Below, piece after piece: positions 1-14,500 of a stretch of 64,000 bases of DNA. Below the pieces are notes generated by a model. It had not been told where the DNA came from, did not search any database, and was given only the letters and a program-made list of their open reading frames with translations. Numbering within the stretch: position 1 is the stretch's first letter; each line of letters begins with the position of its first letter. The translations under genes were made by a program, and so were the position numbers. The stretch covers positions 744,001 to 808,000 of the forward strand of contig VWPU01003192.1 in assembly GCA_013398955.1 (NCBI GenBank). The letters run 5' to 3'. This stretch comes from Callaeas wilsoni. Lineage: Eukaryota > Chordata > Aves > Passeriformes > Callaeidae.

Positions 1-2486
1 TGCCATGCAGTAAGGAGTTAACTTGAGTTCTCAAAAAAAAAGGGAGCCACTCCAATTCCACTGCAAATAAATGGATATTGGACATTCCATTACTTGCAGA
101 ATTCTCAGAAACTTAGCTGAGAATGCAGTACTAAAAAAGATTCACATGAGAAGAAAAAAGGGAAAGAGATGATACGAAGATATAGGTATGAAGTAACTTA
201 TTTATTTTGCTTAATCCAAAGCAAGAGTTATTGAAAGGAAAGTGACAAAACAATGGAAATGTAAAGAAAAGATACCACTGCATAATATTTAATTGTATAA
301 ATCAGTCAAATAACAGGAAGTTACATTTTTAAGATGTTTCCTAGAGGGAAATCTAAGCTTGTTTTGTCCAATACATAACTCAGTTCTAGGCAAGTGATCA
401 AATAGGGGTTTCAGTTACCTAAGTATAGACATGTGGTGCCATTTCAGGTGACCTGGGACATCTGTGCAAGACCAACAAATGCCACAGAGTACATATGAGA
501 GACATGTTATTCCACAGTGGCAGCTGAAAGCTGGGCAGTATATCCTGGTGACTATATAAAGTGCCGTGAGATGTTTTGTGCTTAGACAACTGAACCCTGC
601 CCTATGTAATTCAAGGAGTGCAAAAGTGTAGGTCTTTAGTAGCCTGAGTTGTCCTAGTGAGAATGCCTGTAATGCAACGATGTGGGAAATCATGAAAATA
701 TGGATGAAGATATACCATGAGTCCAAGCATGAGTCTGAGGCTGCTAACTTTAGCAGAAGTTGGGTCAGGTCCCAAAACTGTAAAAGCAGCAGCCTTGACT
801 GGAGCTTACTAAGTTCCTTAGTATCTTTCTTAAGTAAGATGGATTTTTAGGATTAAGGTCCTGTGAGCCGAACCTCTGGTCTGAAGAAACTGATAAATAG
901 CTTAATTAAGCATAGAATAGCAAAGCACTTGAATAAGCATAGCTCGGTAGAGTCAGACAAGCAGGGGTTATGTAATGGAAAGTCACAGCTCTATAAATTT
1001 TTATTCTTGGAAAAGTGAATAAAGAGGCTCAGGCTGACCTGATTCAAATATTCCAGCATGTTTGAGAAGCTCATTCTTGAAGACTGTTGAGTGAAATAAT
1101 CCCAAGAAAATAGCAATGTAACACCTGTGTGGAACCTGGAGATGGAATTTTAATTCATTCTGATTTACTATGTCTGGGGTTGTAGCGCTCCCTTTCTCTC
1201 TCCCAAGGGAATCCCAGGGAAATAAATGAGGCTCTGAGATCTCTAGTTCCTAAGACTTGGAGCATAAAAGAGGAAAACGTAAAGAATTTACCTTGACCAG
1301 TTCCTCTCTTGACTTGTAATTCTAAAATGATGTTCTTTTAAGAAGCACTTGCCCTGTTCTTCTTCCACCATAATGTGGGCCAAAATTATAATTTTTTTAC
1401 TTATAATGAAGTTGGAGTTTTAAGCCACTTTGTGTTCTTTCATTTATTTTTTATCTTTCAGGAATTTTAAAGCTTCAGAAATAGCTGTTCAGAACACAGG
1501 TGGCAAGTTTCAGGTGTTTTAATGATTATTTACATTTATAACAAAATAATGACCGTCACAAAGGTCTGTCATCACCTGCAAGTAATATTAGCTCAGCAGG
1601 CAGGCGGCAAAACAATAATACACAGATATCTAATTAGCAAGAGTACCTCATAAACAAAGCAGCAGTAAAGTGGCTGCTTACCATCTCTCCATCCTTGAGA
1701 TCCTCCCCCCAAATTGTTTTATCTGCAACTTATGCACCATTCCGAAAAAGCCGTTGTGTTTGGTTGCTTTTGAGGTAAGAGAGTCAAGAGGAGCTTACAA
1801 AGTCCCTGAGAAGAAGGAGCCCTGCCAGCCTACAGACATTGTTGTGCAGGGTGGGAACTAGCCACTAGCAGTGTTGCTGCACCGTAGGGAAGGTGAGGCA
1901 GCTGTCATGAGATGAATTCATGCCATAGTGTTTCAGGTTGGAATTTAGAAAATAAAGTTGGAAGTGTTTTCCCAGTCCTGGATAGATACAGATGACCACA
2001 GTGGAGCAAAATTCAGTTAAAAAAGCCATTGTCTATCTGCTTGGGTTTTGCCATTTCTTTATTTGCTTTTTCTCTTACTGAAAATATAATGAGTTTCCTT
2101 CAAAAACTCTGAGGTGGCAGTATGTCTTGAATGACTTCAGCTTCTTCTGAGCACTGGCAGAAGCATTTCCAAAAGATGAAGCCTTTGACAACTTAATGTT
2201 ATTTTATTGTCAAAAGCAGGGGGTGTCAAGGCAAAAATCATAGTTGTAATGGGTTTCACGTTAGAAGATTTAAGAAATTCATACTGAAAATCAGAGGGGA
2301 TTTGGAAAGCCTATGAATGACCGAAATGAGAATTAAATGTAGATACAGTTTTCATGACCAACAAAATAAACATGAACTTGCAATTGCTAAGGTTTTAGTT
2401 TGACTTTAAAGGAATATTGTGATTAAGTCTATGTTACTGAATATGCCTTTAATTACTTTTTTTCCTCTCCCTTGTTCCCTTTTCAG
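1..2486 (+). other. 3' part of a PTPRM intron
   Basis: The stretch precedes the first visible exon and ends in a normal acceptor (pyrimidine tract then TTTTCAG). The exon that should supply the preceding D1 residues (KNRY loop region) was not found here, so it lies further left. No repeat or other gene was recognised. Short open frames on both strands look like noise. Confidence 0.75.
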
Positions 2487-2563
2487 ATGATCATTCTCGA
2501 GTGAGATTGCAGCCTATTGAAGGAGAAACAAGTTCCGATTACATCAATGGGAATTATATCGAT
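2487..2563 (+). CDS. PTPRM: PTPRM exon a (77 nt): D1, DHSRVRL...NGNYID
   Basis: The exon completes a Tyr codon split T|AT and then encodes 25 residues from DHSRVRLQ to NGNYID. This is the early D1 strand that precedes the [13 protein letters not shown] segment. The acceptor is TTTTCAG. The donor is GAT|GTGCGT, which has a C at intron position 4 but a consensus G at position 5. The exit phase is 0, and the 77-nt length fits the conserved R2B exon pattern. Confidence 0.95.
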
Positions 2564-5500
2564 GTGCGTATCCTGATGTAGTCAACAAGCTTAATGCTGT
2601 GTTCAGTCAAAGAGGGAACTCTTCTTATTCTGACATTACTCATAATTTGTAAGAGATACCACAGCTAATATCAGCTGCTACCAATGTTTAGCACTGGAGA
2701 GTGCTATCTTTGGAAGATAGGTGTGCACTAAAGGAAGGAAAAAGCATCAAAGGTTTCTCAATCAGTAAATTAAATGAGTCATTTCCTCCAACTGCCACTA
2801 GCCTGAAACCTTGCCAGGAACACTGTATGGCTACTTTGCCTGCTGGTGCTTATATGGGCTAGCAAAATGTTATTTTCACTTTCTGTCAACAGCTTGGCAT
2901 CATTCCACATTTTAAAGAAAGCTGTTTGCATATTAATGTGACAAAACTCTGTAATGCCTAATGCAGAGATTTGCAGTCTCTTGTCATCTCTGCACTTTTA
3001 AGTCGCCTTCAAAGTATATTCTGCAGCTGTTAACTAGTATTTCTAATGCAAGCAAGACATTTCATTAAATATGTAGGCTGTTTAATTATTGAAAGTGGCT
3101 TCTTTGTTCATTCTGCATCATGTTAACTTAATGTTTTACATTAGAATAAATTCTTTAGGAGACAAGGTGTTTCTGGTTGAAAAAATGAGCTCAAAAGTAG
3201 AATTGAAAATCATGAAAAAGCCAATATTATTTATCTAAAGCCAGAAGTCTATGGATAGCAAAGTTAGTAATTTTACTGTTTACATGGAGTGCTAGATGTT
3301 ACACTCCGTAAAACAAATGTTGCTTCATAGGAAACTGTGCCTGCTGAAGATTTCTTGTTCAGCAGTTACATCTTTGAAAAACGGTGTCACAGTTTGCAGT
3401 TCAAATTTAATTACTAGTACGAAACAGGAATGTAACAGATGTTTTTTCTCAGAATGTGGAGGAACTAGAGCTACATAAGAAAAGTAGGTACTTCAGCTGT
3501 AACAATATGAAGTCTGAGGGAACTTTCTGAAGATATCTCTTGTGACTGATGTTTATAAGCACATTCAAGAATCATTAAACTAAGCTCAGATTTCTGCTCA
3601 GTCCCTTGCTGTTTGAAAGAATAGTACAGTCACCAAGCAGTGAAGGCACATATGGAAATATAGTTAGATGCCACACTAATCTCCAAAGAGAGTAATCTGT
3701 CATGAAAGGAAAAAGAGTTCACACTGGGGACTTAGATTTGAATTCACTTTCACATTTTCTCACATTCAGGATTGTTCTCATTTTAGGCCAGTAGTATGTT
3801 CTTGCCTCAGATTTGGATCTTACTCTAAAATATTATGAGATGTGAGAAATAAAGATTTGGATCATACAGTCTCATATAAAATGCTGATAGATATCTGCAC
3901 AGAAACCACTTTTTTTTTGCTTATGGAGTACAAAAGGATGGAGAGAATGTGGCCCTAGAAGAAACAGTGCCTGAGAACTGAAAAAGCCTTTCCCTCACCC
4001 TCAGCAGATGGCTTCATTGCAAAGCTTGGAGGACTGCAGGCATCCTCCAAAGAAAACTGTGCCACAAAATACAGCGTGTTTGTTTATAATCTTGCTAGTC
4101 AGGTTTCCATTGGAAACACTGCTTTTTCTGCTACAGAAGCAGCTTTAATTTTGCTCTTGCATGCAGTTATTACTAGAGTTATCGTGCTGTCAGTATAACA
4201 CGTTAATAAGGGAATGGCACCATCATAGACACAATGGTTATGATGTATTTCTTCCCATGCTTTTTTTCACTGGGAAATGGAAGTGTTTGATCCCAGACAC
4301 TAAGAATTAGGTAATACATAGCAGGAATAAAAAAAAAAAACCACTCTATAGCTCTCTGAACACTTCTCAGTTCATAGACTTCTAAATTTTGCTTCAATGT
4401 CATGTAGAGAAATCAATTCTGTAATTCATGTTATTCTTTCTGTAATATTCAAAGTATCTTCAGTTGTTTTGATTCTTTCCCGCCTTGTTTCACTACATTT
4501 CCCCTTGCTCTTTCACAGAGAAACTGCAATGGCCTGCATGCTACAGCCTTACATTCTTCTTGCTGATGACTGACAATGCATCATAATCATTATTCAAATA
4601 TTAACACTCCTACAACTGATCAGCATACTAGTGCATGATCTAAACATTTGGTGACACTCCCATCACATCAGAAATTCAAATACTATAAAAATGCTATCAT
4701 TACATCTTGGCAACCTGTTCCATGTTGCAAAGAATGCGTATAGAGTATTGGTCTTTATTGCTTGGCCAACTTGTGATTAAGTTGCTCTTGTCATCAGAGT
4801 TGTATTATGTTCTTCTTGAAAAAGTATGTTCATACCAAATGATTTAATCAAAGAACTTATCCTCGTTTTTACTGTTGAGAAATAAAACATAAACAAATCA
4901 CCATGGGCAGAGTGAACTCCATGACCTCCTTCTTTCCCCAGGCTGAATGCAAATCTGACGTTTTTTAACTGTTAAAAAAGGAATAGGCTTTGCAGTCAAT
5001 TGCAGCAGGTGAAGGTATATCTCAGACTCCATGAGCACCTGAAACCATTAATTGCAAGGGCTAGAGAGGATTTCATGCTGTTCATTTTCATCACAGCCAA
5101 CAAGGGTCTGAAAGAACGTACTGCTTCTGGCCCGTAATGTACAAGGCTGCAACTTAAGTATTTTGCAGAAAACACATTTGCTTTTCTTTCCCTTCTCACT
5201 TGCCCTTCCCCAACTGAATAGAACTTTTGCATCTAATACATTATTTGTACTGTTGTGACGTTTACTGAATGCTATCCTAAATGAAGTTTCACTCATAGGA
5301 ACCTAGCCAAGGTGCGTATTGCTGACTTTTTTTCCTTTCAATTTATTCTAGGGTTATCATAGACCAAATCACTACATTGCTACACAAGGTAAGTTTATCA
5401 CCCTTTCCTTCTGGTTACGTGAGGCTAAGAGGTTTTGGTACTTGGAGTGCAGCTTATTCTCTCTGACATGCATTCTTGCCACAGAGTAGATATCCAGAGT

Positions 5501-8500
5501 AGAGTCAACTCAAGCACTTAGGCAGAAGCAAGGAAACTGAATTATTACTGAATTTTCAGGTATTTCAAGTAAGCAGTCCTTTACCTTTGTGTTAAAACAA
5601 GTTTGAGTAAAAAAGCAAAATGCATGCTTTTTCAAAGAAGTTAGTCAGCATTATGTTACTCATGAGAAAAGAAACGAGTCATGGTAGAAATGTTTTGTAC
5701 CTCCTCAGAGACACAACAGTGCCATGAAAATGTATGTTCTCTTAACTGTTCAATGATAACTAGGCTTCAGGTCCTTAAAATACAAAACTCTTCAACTAGC
5801 AAGTTTTGGTAGAGTACCAAAAGACATTTAAACACTGGCAGGAGTATTCAACACAGGGTTTTACAGAGACAGTTTTACAGGCCGTCATTTAAAAGCTTGC
5901 TCGAGAAAAGGAGCCTGTTCTTTTATCAACACACAAATTAATTTTCAATTTGTACTTGTCTTCAAAGACATAATTTGCGCATTCTGATGCAGTCCTTATT
6001 TATTTTTTTGGTCAAGTTCAGAGCTGGAACAAATGGGAAGAATGAGTCTTCTGTGACTACTTAGTCACAATATTGAACAATATGCCAATCTCCTGCCTAT
6101 GCTTGGATAGCGTGTGTGAAAATTTGATTGCTCCTCCACTGCTTGGAGGGAATCTTTTTTGTAATAGGTAGTCTGTGACAGAGCTTCCTGCATTTGCCCA
6201 TGGATCTGAAAAAACTGAGCTCCACCCACAGATGTTGTTTCTACCTTTTAGGGGACCCAGCTAGGTATAGCTCAGAATAATCTTAACGTATGTTGGATTT
6301 AGAGGTCACACACTTTTTAAAGATTTTTTATCAAAGCAAATAAATTGTTGGCCATGTCAAATAAGGGATATTGCTGTGATTTGTTTCTTAAATATCCCAG
6401 AGCCTGCTGCCTTCAGTCCACACTTAAACCAGTGAGAGGTTTTGTATCTCTGCCTTGCTGTACCTCAGCCCTCCACAGTCTCAAATGCAGTGCTGCTTTG
6501 TGTCACGTGACAGTGGGGCAGGACACAGCTGTTATTTCCAGAACCACTCAACTAGCATCAATATTACAATTTTAGACCAGAGTTTTACGCTTTCAGAATT
6601 TGTGATCTTAGAATAGGAGCCATGTCAATGTGCTTCCTCTTTCCACTTCTGCCCACCCACCACGTTCCTTAGTCCACAGTCGATACAGACAAACCAGTTT
6701 TGTGGTTTCAGCCAGATAGGAAGACAGGAACAAAAATGTGGCATTTGATTTACTCCTTTTGGACTTTTACACCCTCCTCTTCCAAGAAGAAATGGTTTGT
6801 TCCATTTAACCTTTACCTAATGGCGTTGTTATTTTTCACCTTTAGCTGAAACCTAAAATAAAAAGATAAACAGTTGGCCTTTAATTTGCAGTTTGCAATA
6901 AGTTTTCATCAGGAAGTTCACCAGAAGGTCTCCCAGACATCTTTCTCATAGGTCCCCATCTGAAGCAAGTTTAAATACTGTTTTATCACAATGTTTATCA
7001 TAATTTTTATCACAATCATCATAATATTTGAAGAGCAAATACCAAGCTTGAAGTTTTGTACTTTCAGGTCTTAAAATCAAGTTTGTAATTATGTATGAAT
7101 AATGTGCTGAAGGTCTGTTTACCAGATCCACCAGCAAATCTCAACAGTTTCTTTGCCATGTTTTTTCTTCATATGGTGTCAAGAAGTACCTAGTCAAGAA
7201 AGAGAATAAGAGGAGTAGAAACGAATGTTCTTTGAAGATGTGAAGGGTATATGACTGTTTCAGCTGTCAATTTTGGGGGTGGGTCACATCAATGTCTTCT
7301 TTGTAGGTGCAGCTAAGTGCACATGGGGATGCCTAACCCCCTCCCTCCCATGGTGTAATGAGTAATAAACAGATTCTCTGAAGAATGTAAAATTAATTTT
7401 AAAATAGGCATACAATTTACAGCAAGCTCAAAATTATCTGGCTGTGATGTTTTTTGTGGTTTACGTCTTTAACATCTTACTTTTTAAGGCCAGTTGGAAA
7501 GCAGGTTCATACCTCTAGTTTGTGGGAATGAAGAATGCTGACCTCAAAAGTTCATGTGTTCTGTCTGTGGCCTGATGAAGAATCATGAGAAAGTTTCTTT
7601 TCCTTCCTCTATCTCAGCTTTCCCATCATCAGAATAGGGTTAAAAATACTCTTCTGCTTTTTATGGTTCCCTGCAACATCCAGTTGTTTAAAGACCAGTT
7701 AGTGTTTCAGTATCTCAGCTTCTTGACAAAGCGTACTTACAGTAAGATGCAGTCTCTGTCTTTTGCAAAGGTGATAAAGTAACTGGGAATAATCTCCAGA
7801 ACTCCCGTAGAACTCTATATTAACTGTGAAAGAAACACATTTGTTTCATGTGTCAGACTATGCCTGCATGTGTTCCAGGCAAGTGGTCACAGCACCAAGC
7901 TTGCCAGGATTCAAGGAGCGTTTGGGCAACGCTCTCAGGCATATGGTGTGACTCTTGGGCTGGTGTGTGCAGGGCCAAGAGTTGGGCTGGATGATCTCTG
8001 TGGGTCCCAGGATATTCTATGAATCTATTTATGTCAGCCTTGCTAATAAGCATGTCATGTGCCACAGCTTGCACTGTGGCCAGCGATGTTCGTGCTCTGT
8101 TTTAGAACACACTTCCATCAGATATGTATGAACACATCAGCGCAGCACAACAGTTAAGCTGCATCTTTAATTCCCTTGATATCTACTTTTTATCAGTCTT
8201 TAAATAACTTTTCCCATTCTCCCTTTTCTCCTCCACAGCAGCTTTCACAGGTGCACGTGCCTATTGTTCTTTGAAGGAAAATATCATTATGTGAGTCAGT
8301 TTCAAATCTCTGAGGAGTTAGAATGATTGATATTTAATTTTCCTATGTTCTTAAGCTGCATTCAACATATCAAGTGTTAATGAGCAAATATAATTGTTTG
8401 AAGTGAAGAAGTGGCAAATTTAATCAGTTTGTAATAGACTACCAATCTGCTTTTAACAGAGCTGGGAGTTGCCTAATCACCTGTTTATTGAAGTGTAACT

Positions 8501-11500
8501 GTCTTCCATACTAACCAGAGTCTGACATGCAGACTGGTAGCTTTCCACCTTGGCATTCGTAGCATCCTGCTGCTACCTTGAATTAGGGGAGGAAATGTTT
8601 TTAAAAAAAATTCTTAATGGAGGCTTTCTCAAATAAAAATCAAAAATTATTTTACTTCAGCTTTTAAGAGTAATACATTCAGAGTGTGCAATTTCAATTA
8701 CTAAATTAATATCAATTTTCCTTTATGTGATAAGTATAATGTGAGTGGTAGACTGAATTTACAGCTAATAAAGACTTTTGGTGATCTGCTGTAATTGGCA
8801 TTAACAGATGGGATCTGCACCTGAGTCACCATGATTAAAAAGAATCCCTCGTCAAAAGCCAGCATATTGGGTCATGCAGAACCAGCAGGCTGGTGCAATT
8901 TAAAACTCGTTATTTTGCTTTCTGTATCCCTTGTTCCCATGGATATAATTCTTCTTTTTACAGGAGAATATCGAGCTCTTGTATGATCTGTTCAATTTAC
9001 TGGCAGCTAAGGGTTATTTTTTTGCAGGAGTTAGGTAATCAATGATTTTTAACCTGGTCCTTCTGTGAGAGCATTAGGTCGAATATCTGTACAGTGCTTA
9101 CTCTCATACACAGTGCTGGATGTTCTGACTTTTGTATGACTTCTCATCTACCATGTCTCACCTTGATTATTGAGCAGGAAAAAATAATTCGGTTTGTATT
9201 TATTTGTTCTGTGTCTTCTAAAGCTCAGGTAGTTCACTGAGCTGTGTTGTAGCTTGTTTTAGCGAGTCTCTGTCAAGGGTTTTGGATGCTTCCTCCTCCA
9301 CAGCACCAGCAGCCGTAAATGATGAGTGATAAATGAATGTTAACACAGTTCTACAGTATCACTCATGGCCCATTTCCACCAGGGCTGGTTTTCAAGCAGG
9401 TCAGTCATGTGTGAAACAGCAGATACTCACATGCAGGCTGCATGTCTTTATATATAAAGTGTGTTCTTTTGTGCATCTCGGACTTTTGAATACTCCCCAC
9501 AGTTCAGATTGTCTCTGCTTGCTACAGCATGCAGAGCAGCCAGATCTGAGAAGTTTTGTGGAAGTACTTCAGAGCATATCTTAATGACTGTAAAAAGTTA
9601 CTCTTGAAAATAAAACAATTTTAGATACAATGGTGCAGTGTAGCTTTTCAACCTCCTTTTTTTCCTCTGTATCCAGTTGTAAAGCAGATGCAAAATTGCT
9701 TTCTGTATTGCTTATTATGGAGACAGACATCAAGTCAAGTTTCAGTCAGGAGGAGATTTTAGGTATAAGTTAAAAACTTTCGAAAATAAATATTTACAAG
9801 GAAAATGTTTACAGTCTTCACTACCAACAGCATAAACTTGCCACTCTAATAACCCCTTTCATATTCCTTCTCTTTTCTGCAAAATACTTGTCTTTCTTCC
9901 ACACGAAACTCTATGTGCTGTGTGAACATTTTAATAAGGGTTTTCAGAAACAAAAACACATTTTCTTTCAAACTGAAACTTGCCTTTTAGGCATCTGAAG
10001 CAGAAATAGTGCATTGAATAACAATACTCTTAACTTCCTTGGCATGTTTTTTTGTTTTTATGTCGCAAAAAGTTGTCACAACTACAGCAGTGTGGAAGCT
10101 CCACACTTATCTTTACAAAAAAAGTTTTGCTTCTGTGGTTTTAGCCTCCAGATGAATATTAATATTTGAAATTACTTCAGGGAGAATTGAATAACAGCAA
10201 GGCAAAATAGTTGTCCACAATTTTTCAGTTTTATAGATTCTGTCATTTTTTGCAGGATGTGGGACTGAAAAAGCCAGGTTGTTTTCCTGATATATATACA
10301 AAGTGATTGAATTGTATGTACCTGTATTAATCTTAAAGATTCAACTGTGTTTGATGCTGTTCTTTACTTCTTAATCTTCAAAACATTAAAAAAGTGGTTG
10401 AAGCCATCTGTCTTCAGTCAGAGAGATGAGCCCATTCTAAGCCCCCCCTTGAATAGACGAGGCTTTCTAGAGCTACGTTCACCTGTTTTGCAATGGTGGT
10501 GACAGATGCCAAAGAAGTTTCTTTTTGCCCCTACCCAAACACATACAGAAGTAATAGACTCCTTACATATGAAAGTGACATCTAAAGGTTCTGTCGTGAA
10601 GCCATATGGTAAATTCACCTTAGCTCACTTGCTACCGTTACCCACCAAAGACTCATGATAACAATTATGTTTGAGTATCTATTAAAAATTGGTACTTTTA
10701 CTGGTTTTGAGGACAAAAAGAAACAGTGTGTACTAAAAAGTAGTAACCGTCAAAGTCAACGCTTTTTACAAGTTACCACTTTATGGTACGTGAGAATACC
10801 AGAGTCTCTCTCTGCCTTTTCATTTGTAATAGGAGGGTTTAGTGATAACTGTCAGAACAGCTGTCTTTCACCATTTTCATGATTTCTGTATTTTTCTGTC
10901 TTTGTCATAATCAGCTGTGTGGTAGTTTTGTTTGTGCAGGGAATGAGACACCCCATTCAGGTGGAAGGCTGTAAATGCAGAGCTAGCGTGGTTTTCTGAT
11001 ACAGAGTTGACTTAGGCTTTGTTGCTGTGTGTCCTTTCCCTGAATCTTTGCATACAGACCAAGTGAAACAGGAGCAGTGTTAGAAAACTGCTGATAGGTT
11101 CATTGCTAGGTGAAGGCATGTGCATTCTTCACAGGTGTGGCTCCATTTTGCATGGAATACATACCCACCTTTCATATGCCTTTGGAAATTCTCTGAAAGT
11201 ACAAACAAGCTGTAGATATTGTAGAAATAATTATTTAATACTTATTTGCCAATATAAATTCCTAAATCCCATGCAAACTGTTCTTTCACTTGCCTGTCAA
11301 TGTGGCTTGTGAAACAAGTTTGAGAAAATGATGATTTTTCTGTAGTCCATTGTCAAAGCCACAGAGGAAGAAAAAGCAATTCTTCCTATCCTCTTCCCCA
11401 CACAGATTGAGCTGCAGTAAATCAGACATAAAGGACTTCAGAGCATATATAGATCTCTGTCTCAGAGACAAGACCTTGGTTTGATTTCTGTGTTGTGAAA

Positions 11501-14500
11501 ATCAGACTAGAAAAGTTACAACAGATCTTTGCATATCAGAATAAAGAAGTAAGAGAAATGAGAATCTGCTGTAAATAATTAGAGGGAAATAAGGCAAAAG
11601 GAAACGTTTCAAGGTTGTAATGTAGAAGATAGAAGATTGTGTGAAAAGTGATATATTGGTCTTTAAAAAATGTGACTGTAAAATATATTCTGCAAACAAG
11701 GAAGTTATCCTTTTTCTGAAACTCAAAAGCTGAGCACACTGTCCTCGTGAACCAAACACTTTCAGAAAAGAACATTTTAAAGGTGACCATCTATTAATGT
11801 TGCTCAGACTCCTAATTGCCTCTGTTATGCACTAGAATCCATTTTTTGTCCAAGGAAGATGTATACAGCATCAGCCTTAAAAATTCACCTGCATGTCTGT
11901 ATTTTAGGGAAAGGCAAATTATGAAAAGCTGATGTGTGATGAGAAGTTTTCCATCTTCGACAAAGAATCAGTCATAAATTGGGCTTGATGGGGAGGGTAC
12001 CTAGCACCCTTGACAGAGTACTGTTAACACACCTGTTAATCAGTGAAGCCTAATGCTAAAGCAGAAAAGAATCAGAGAAATGCAGTTTGGCAGAAAAATC
12101 ACATAGTCAAAGCATTTTTTTTTTCTGTGAAGTTTATTTACCAGATGGTCTTCAGCAGTCTGGAGGAAGAAGGCTTTTGGTCTCCTCATCTGCTAGATTA
12201 AAAAAAAAAAGTGTAGCAAATTTACAAAACAGAATGTATTTCAGAAATTAATGCATCAAGAAACAAATAAGGCTGGGGTTTTTGGGGGTTTTGAGGGTGT
12301 TGGTTGTTTTGGGTTTTTTCTTTTTTTTGGGGGGGGGTGGAGGTTGGATTTTTTGTCCTGTTTTTTGTTTTTTGTCTTGTGACCATATCCAAATCTTTGA
12401 AATCTTTCATCTTTTCTCTCTTATATATCCTTTGGTGGCAACTGAAATCTCTATATTGCTATGGCCACCAATGCACATGACAGTCCAGGTGATTTTGAAG
12501 CACTGCCTTTGAAAACAAGAAAAGATACAGGCTTATTGGATTAATTTCTTTCCCTGTCCATCTGTATTCTTCCATGCTGTTGCATATTCAGATGTGGACT
12601 GTGGAGATTCCCTCTGCTGCTTCTAAATCTCATTCTGTTGCAAGCATGCTCATGTATTATGTCTATACTAAGCACAAATACACTTGGCATGTTAGAATGG
12701 CATTCCTTGTTTACAGTGTATAGCAAATACTGCAGTCTCCCATAAAATATAATGAAAAAACAGAATTCAAATGTTAGCATTGCCCTTTCCTACTCAGCGT
12801 GGTGAAAATAACCAGGTGGTCCCCAAAAACAGCAACAAATAATAGTGCTGAATTTTCTGGTATGCAGATTTGATTTTTAACCATAATTATCTTGACATTA
12901 AAAGGGAAAATATCCAATACGCATTTGTTTTTAATGACATTTGTACATATCCTGATCTGACTAATAGTTGTTTGATTCTGACCATTTCTGTGAGGAAGAA
13001 ATAAATGTACCAATGTTCTCTACCCTTAAATATAAAAATACATTGTGAGTGATACATCTCACTCATGAGATACTTATCAGGACAATAAACTATGACAGAG
13101 GTTTTTTCTAGCATTTTTACTTATACTTTAATGTAGACTAAATTATCTTGTTTGTTCATCTAGGAAAAGTGTTCATGTTAATGCACTTAAACTCCCAGTA
13201 CAAGTTTAAAAAATACAGCATCTGAATATCTTACTCACATGCATGAGCAACATTCCTTCACAATAAGGTCCTTGGGGAAAAATAAAAGAAACAAGTAGCC
13301 AAAATGAACTCGTATTTTTGAGCTAGAGAATAGTGATGATTTTATTACATCCTGATGCTTATGATTGACTCAACATGGAAATAGAAAGTAGAAATGCAAA
13401 AGACTAATTAGGTTCTTTTGTCCATTCCCTAAGGAACCTTCTACTGAAGGGGATAAAATGATCTTAAACTTCTCATCCATCATCAAAATTGATTCTGCAT
13501 TACAAGTTGATATGAAGAATCCAGTCCAACAAGTCAATTACTTATGATTTTTGTTTTGGAAATGTTAGATGCAGCGTGTTTTTTACAAAAAAAAAAAAAA
13601 ATCTGTATGTGTTACGTCTTTCCAAGCTCAGATGAGCTATTTAGAATGAGTGATTAATAGGTATTCATATTTCCATGATGCAAATTATGCTTATTGAGAA
13701 GAATGCACAAATTAGGAACAAAAACAGCCTTCTTAGTGAAAAACACTGATTCAGCAACTGAAACTTTCTGTTGGACTGCTTTCACAAAGACAGCTCAGGT
13801 TTGAACCATGGTCTGAAGCCTCCTGGAATAGCCCTTCAGTCAGAGCTGTGACCCCAGGCAGAGAGCCAGTACCTCTTGTTGCTGTTCCACCTGAATGTGT
13901 TCGTACCTGTATCTCAGATTCCCAGATGAGTCCCTTATCATTCTTCCGACATGCTTGACTGTAATTAAACAATTCAAATATCTGTAGTACATAGAGAGAA
14001 AGAAGGTCCATGTATGAGTGGGACCTACTTCTCTATAGCCAGTACACTCCACCAGAAAATACATCAAGGCCTCTAGTTACAATTCCATTATTCAAAGCTT
14101 TCCTGTTTCATAGAAGAACAAACTGAAGCACACTTTCAGCAAGCCACTGTCTAGCAGTGCTGTCTTAAAAGCTGTGAGGTAAAGATTCAAGGCTCTGGCG
14201 TTATTCAGGTATCCCACATAACTCTCAGTAGGGAATTCCGAACCCCTCGGAGTGCTACATGTAATTCAGAATTTGGAAGATACTGGATTTACCCAGTCTG
14301 AGAAAATGTTTATGAGAGGAACAGACCATTTAATATCTCTGCTGTCAGGCAAGCAAATTATATGAAAGAAAGAGTTTTTCAGTTATACTAGATGAACTAC
14401 ATTAAATTAAAATGACACTGTTTTGATGGTTTGTTGGGTTTTTTTTTAGTTTCCTGCAGTTAAGATCAGAAAAAGCAGCTCTCTTAAGTGCCATAAGGGT

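Noticed and set aside
1462..1499. Candidate 38-nt exon with TTTCAG acceptor and CAG|GTGGCA donor
   Set aside because: Its translation does not match the D1 segment expected before DHSRV, and joining it would not supply the missing KNRY region.
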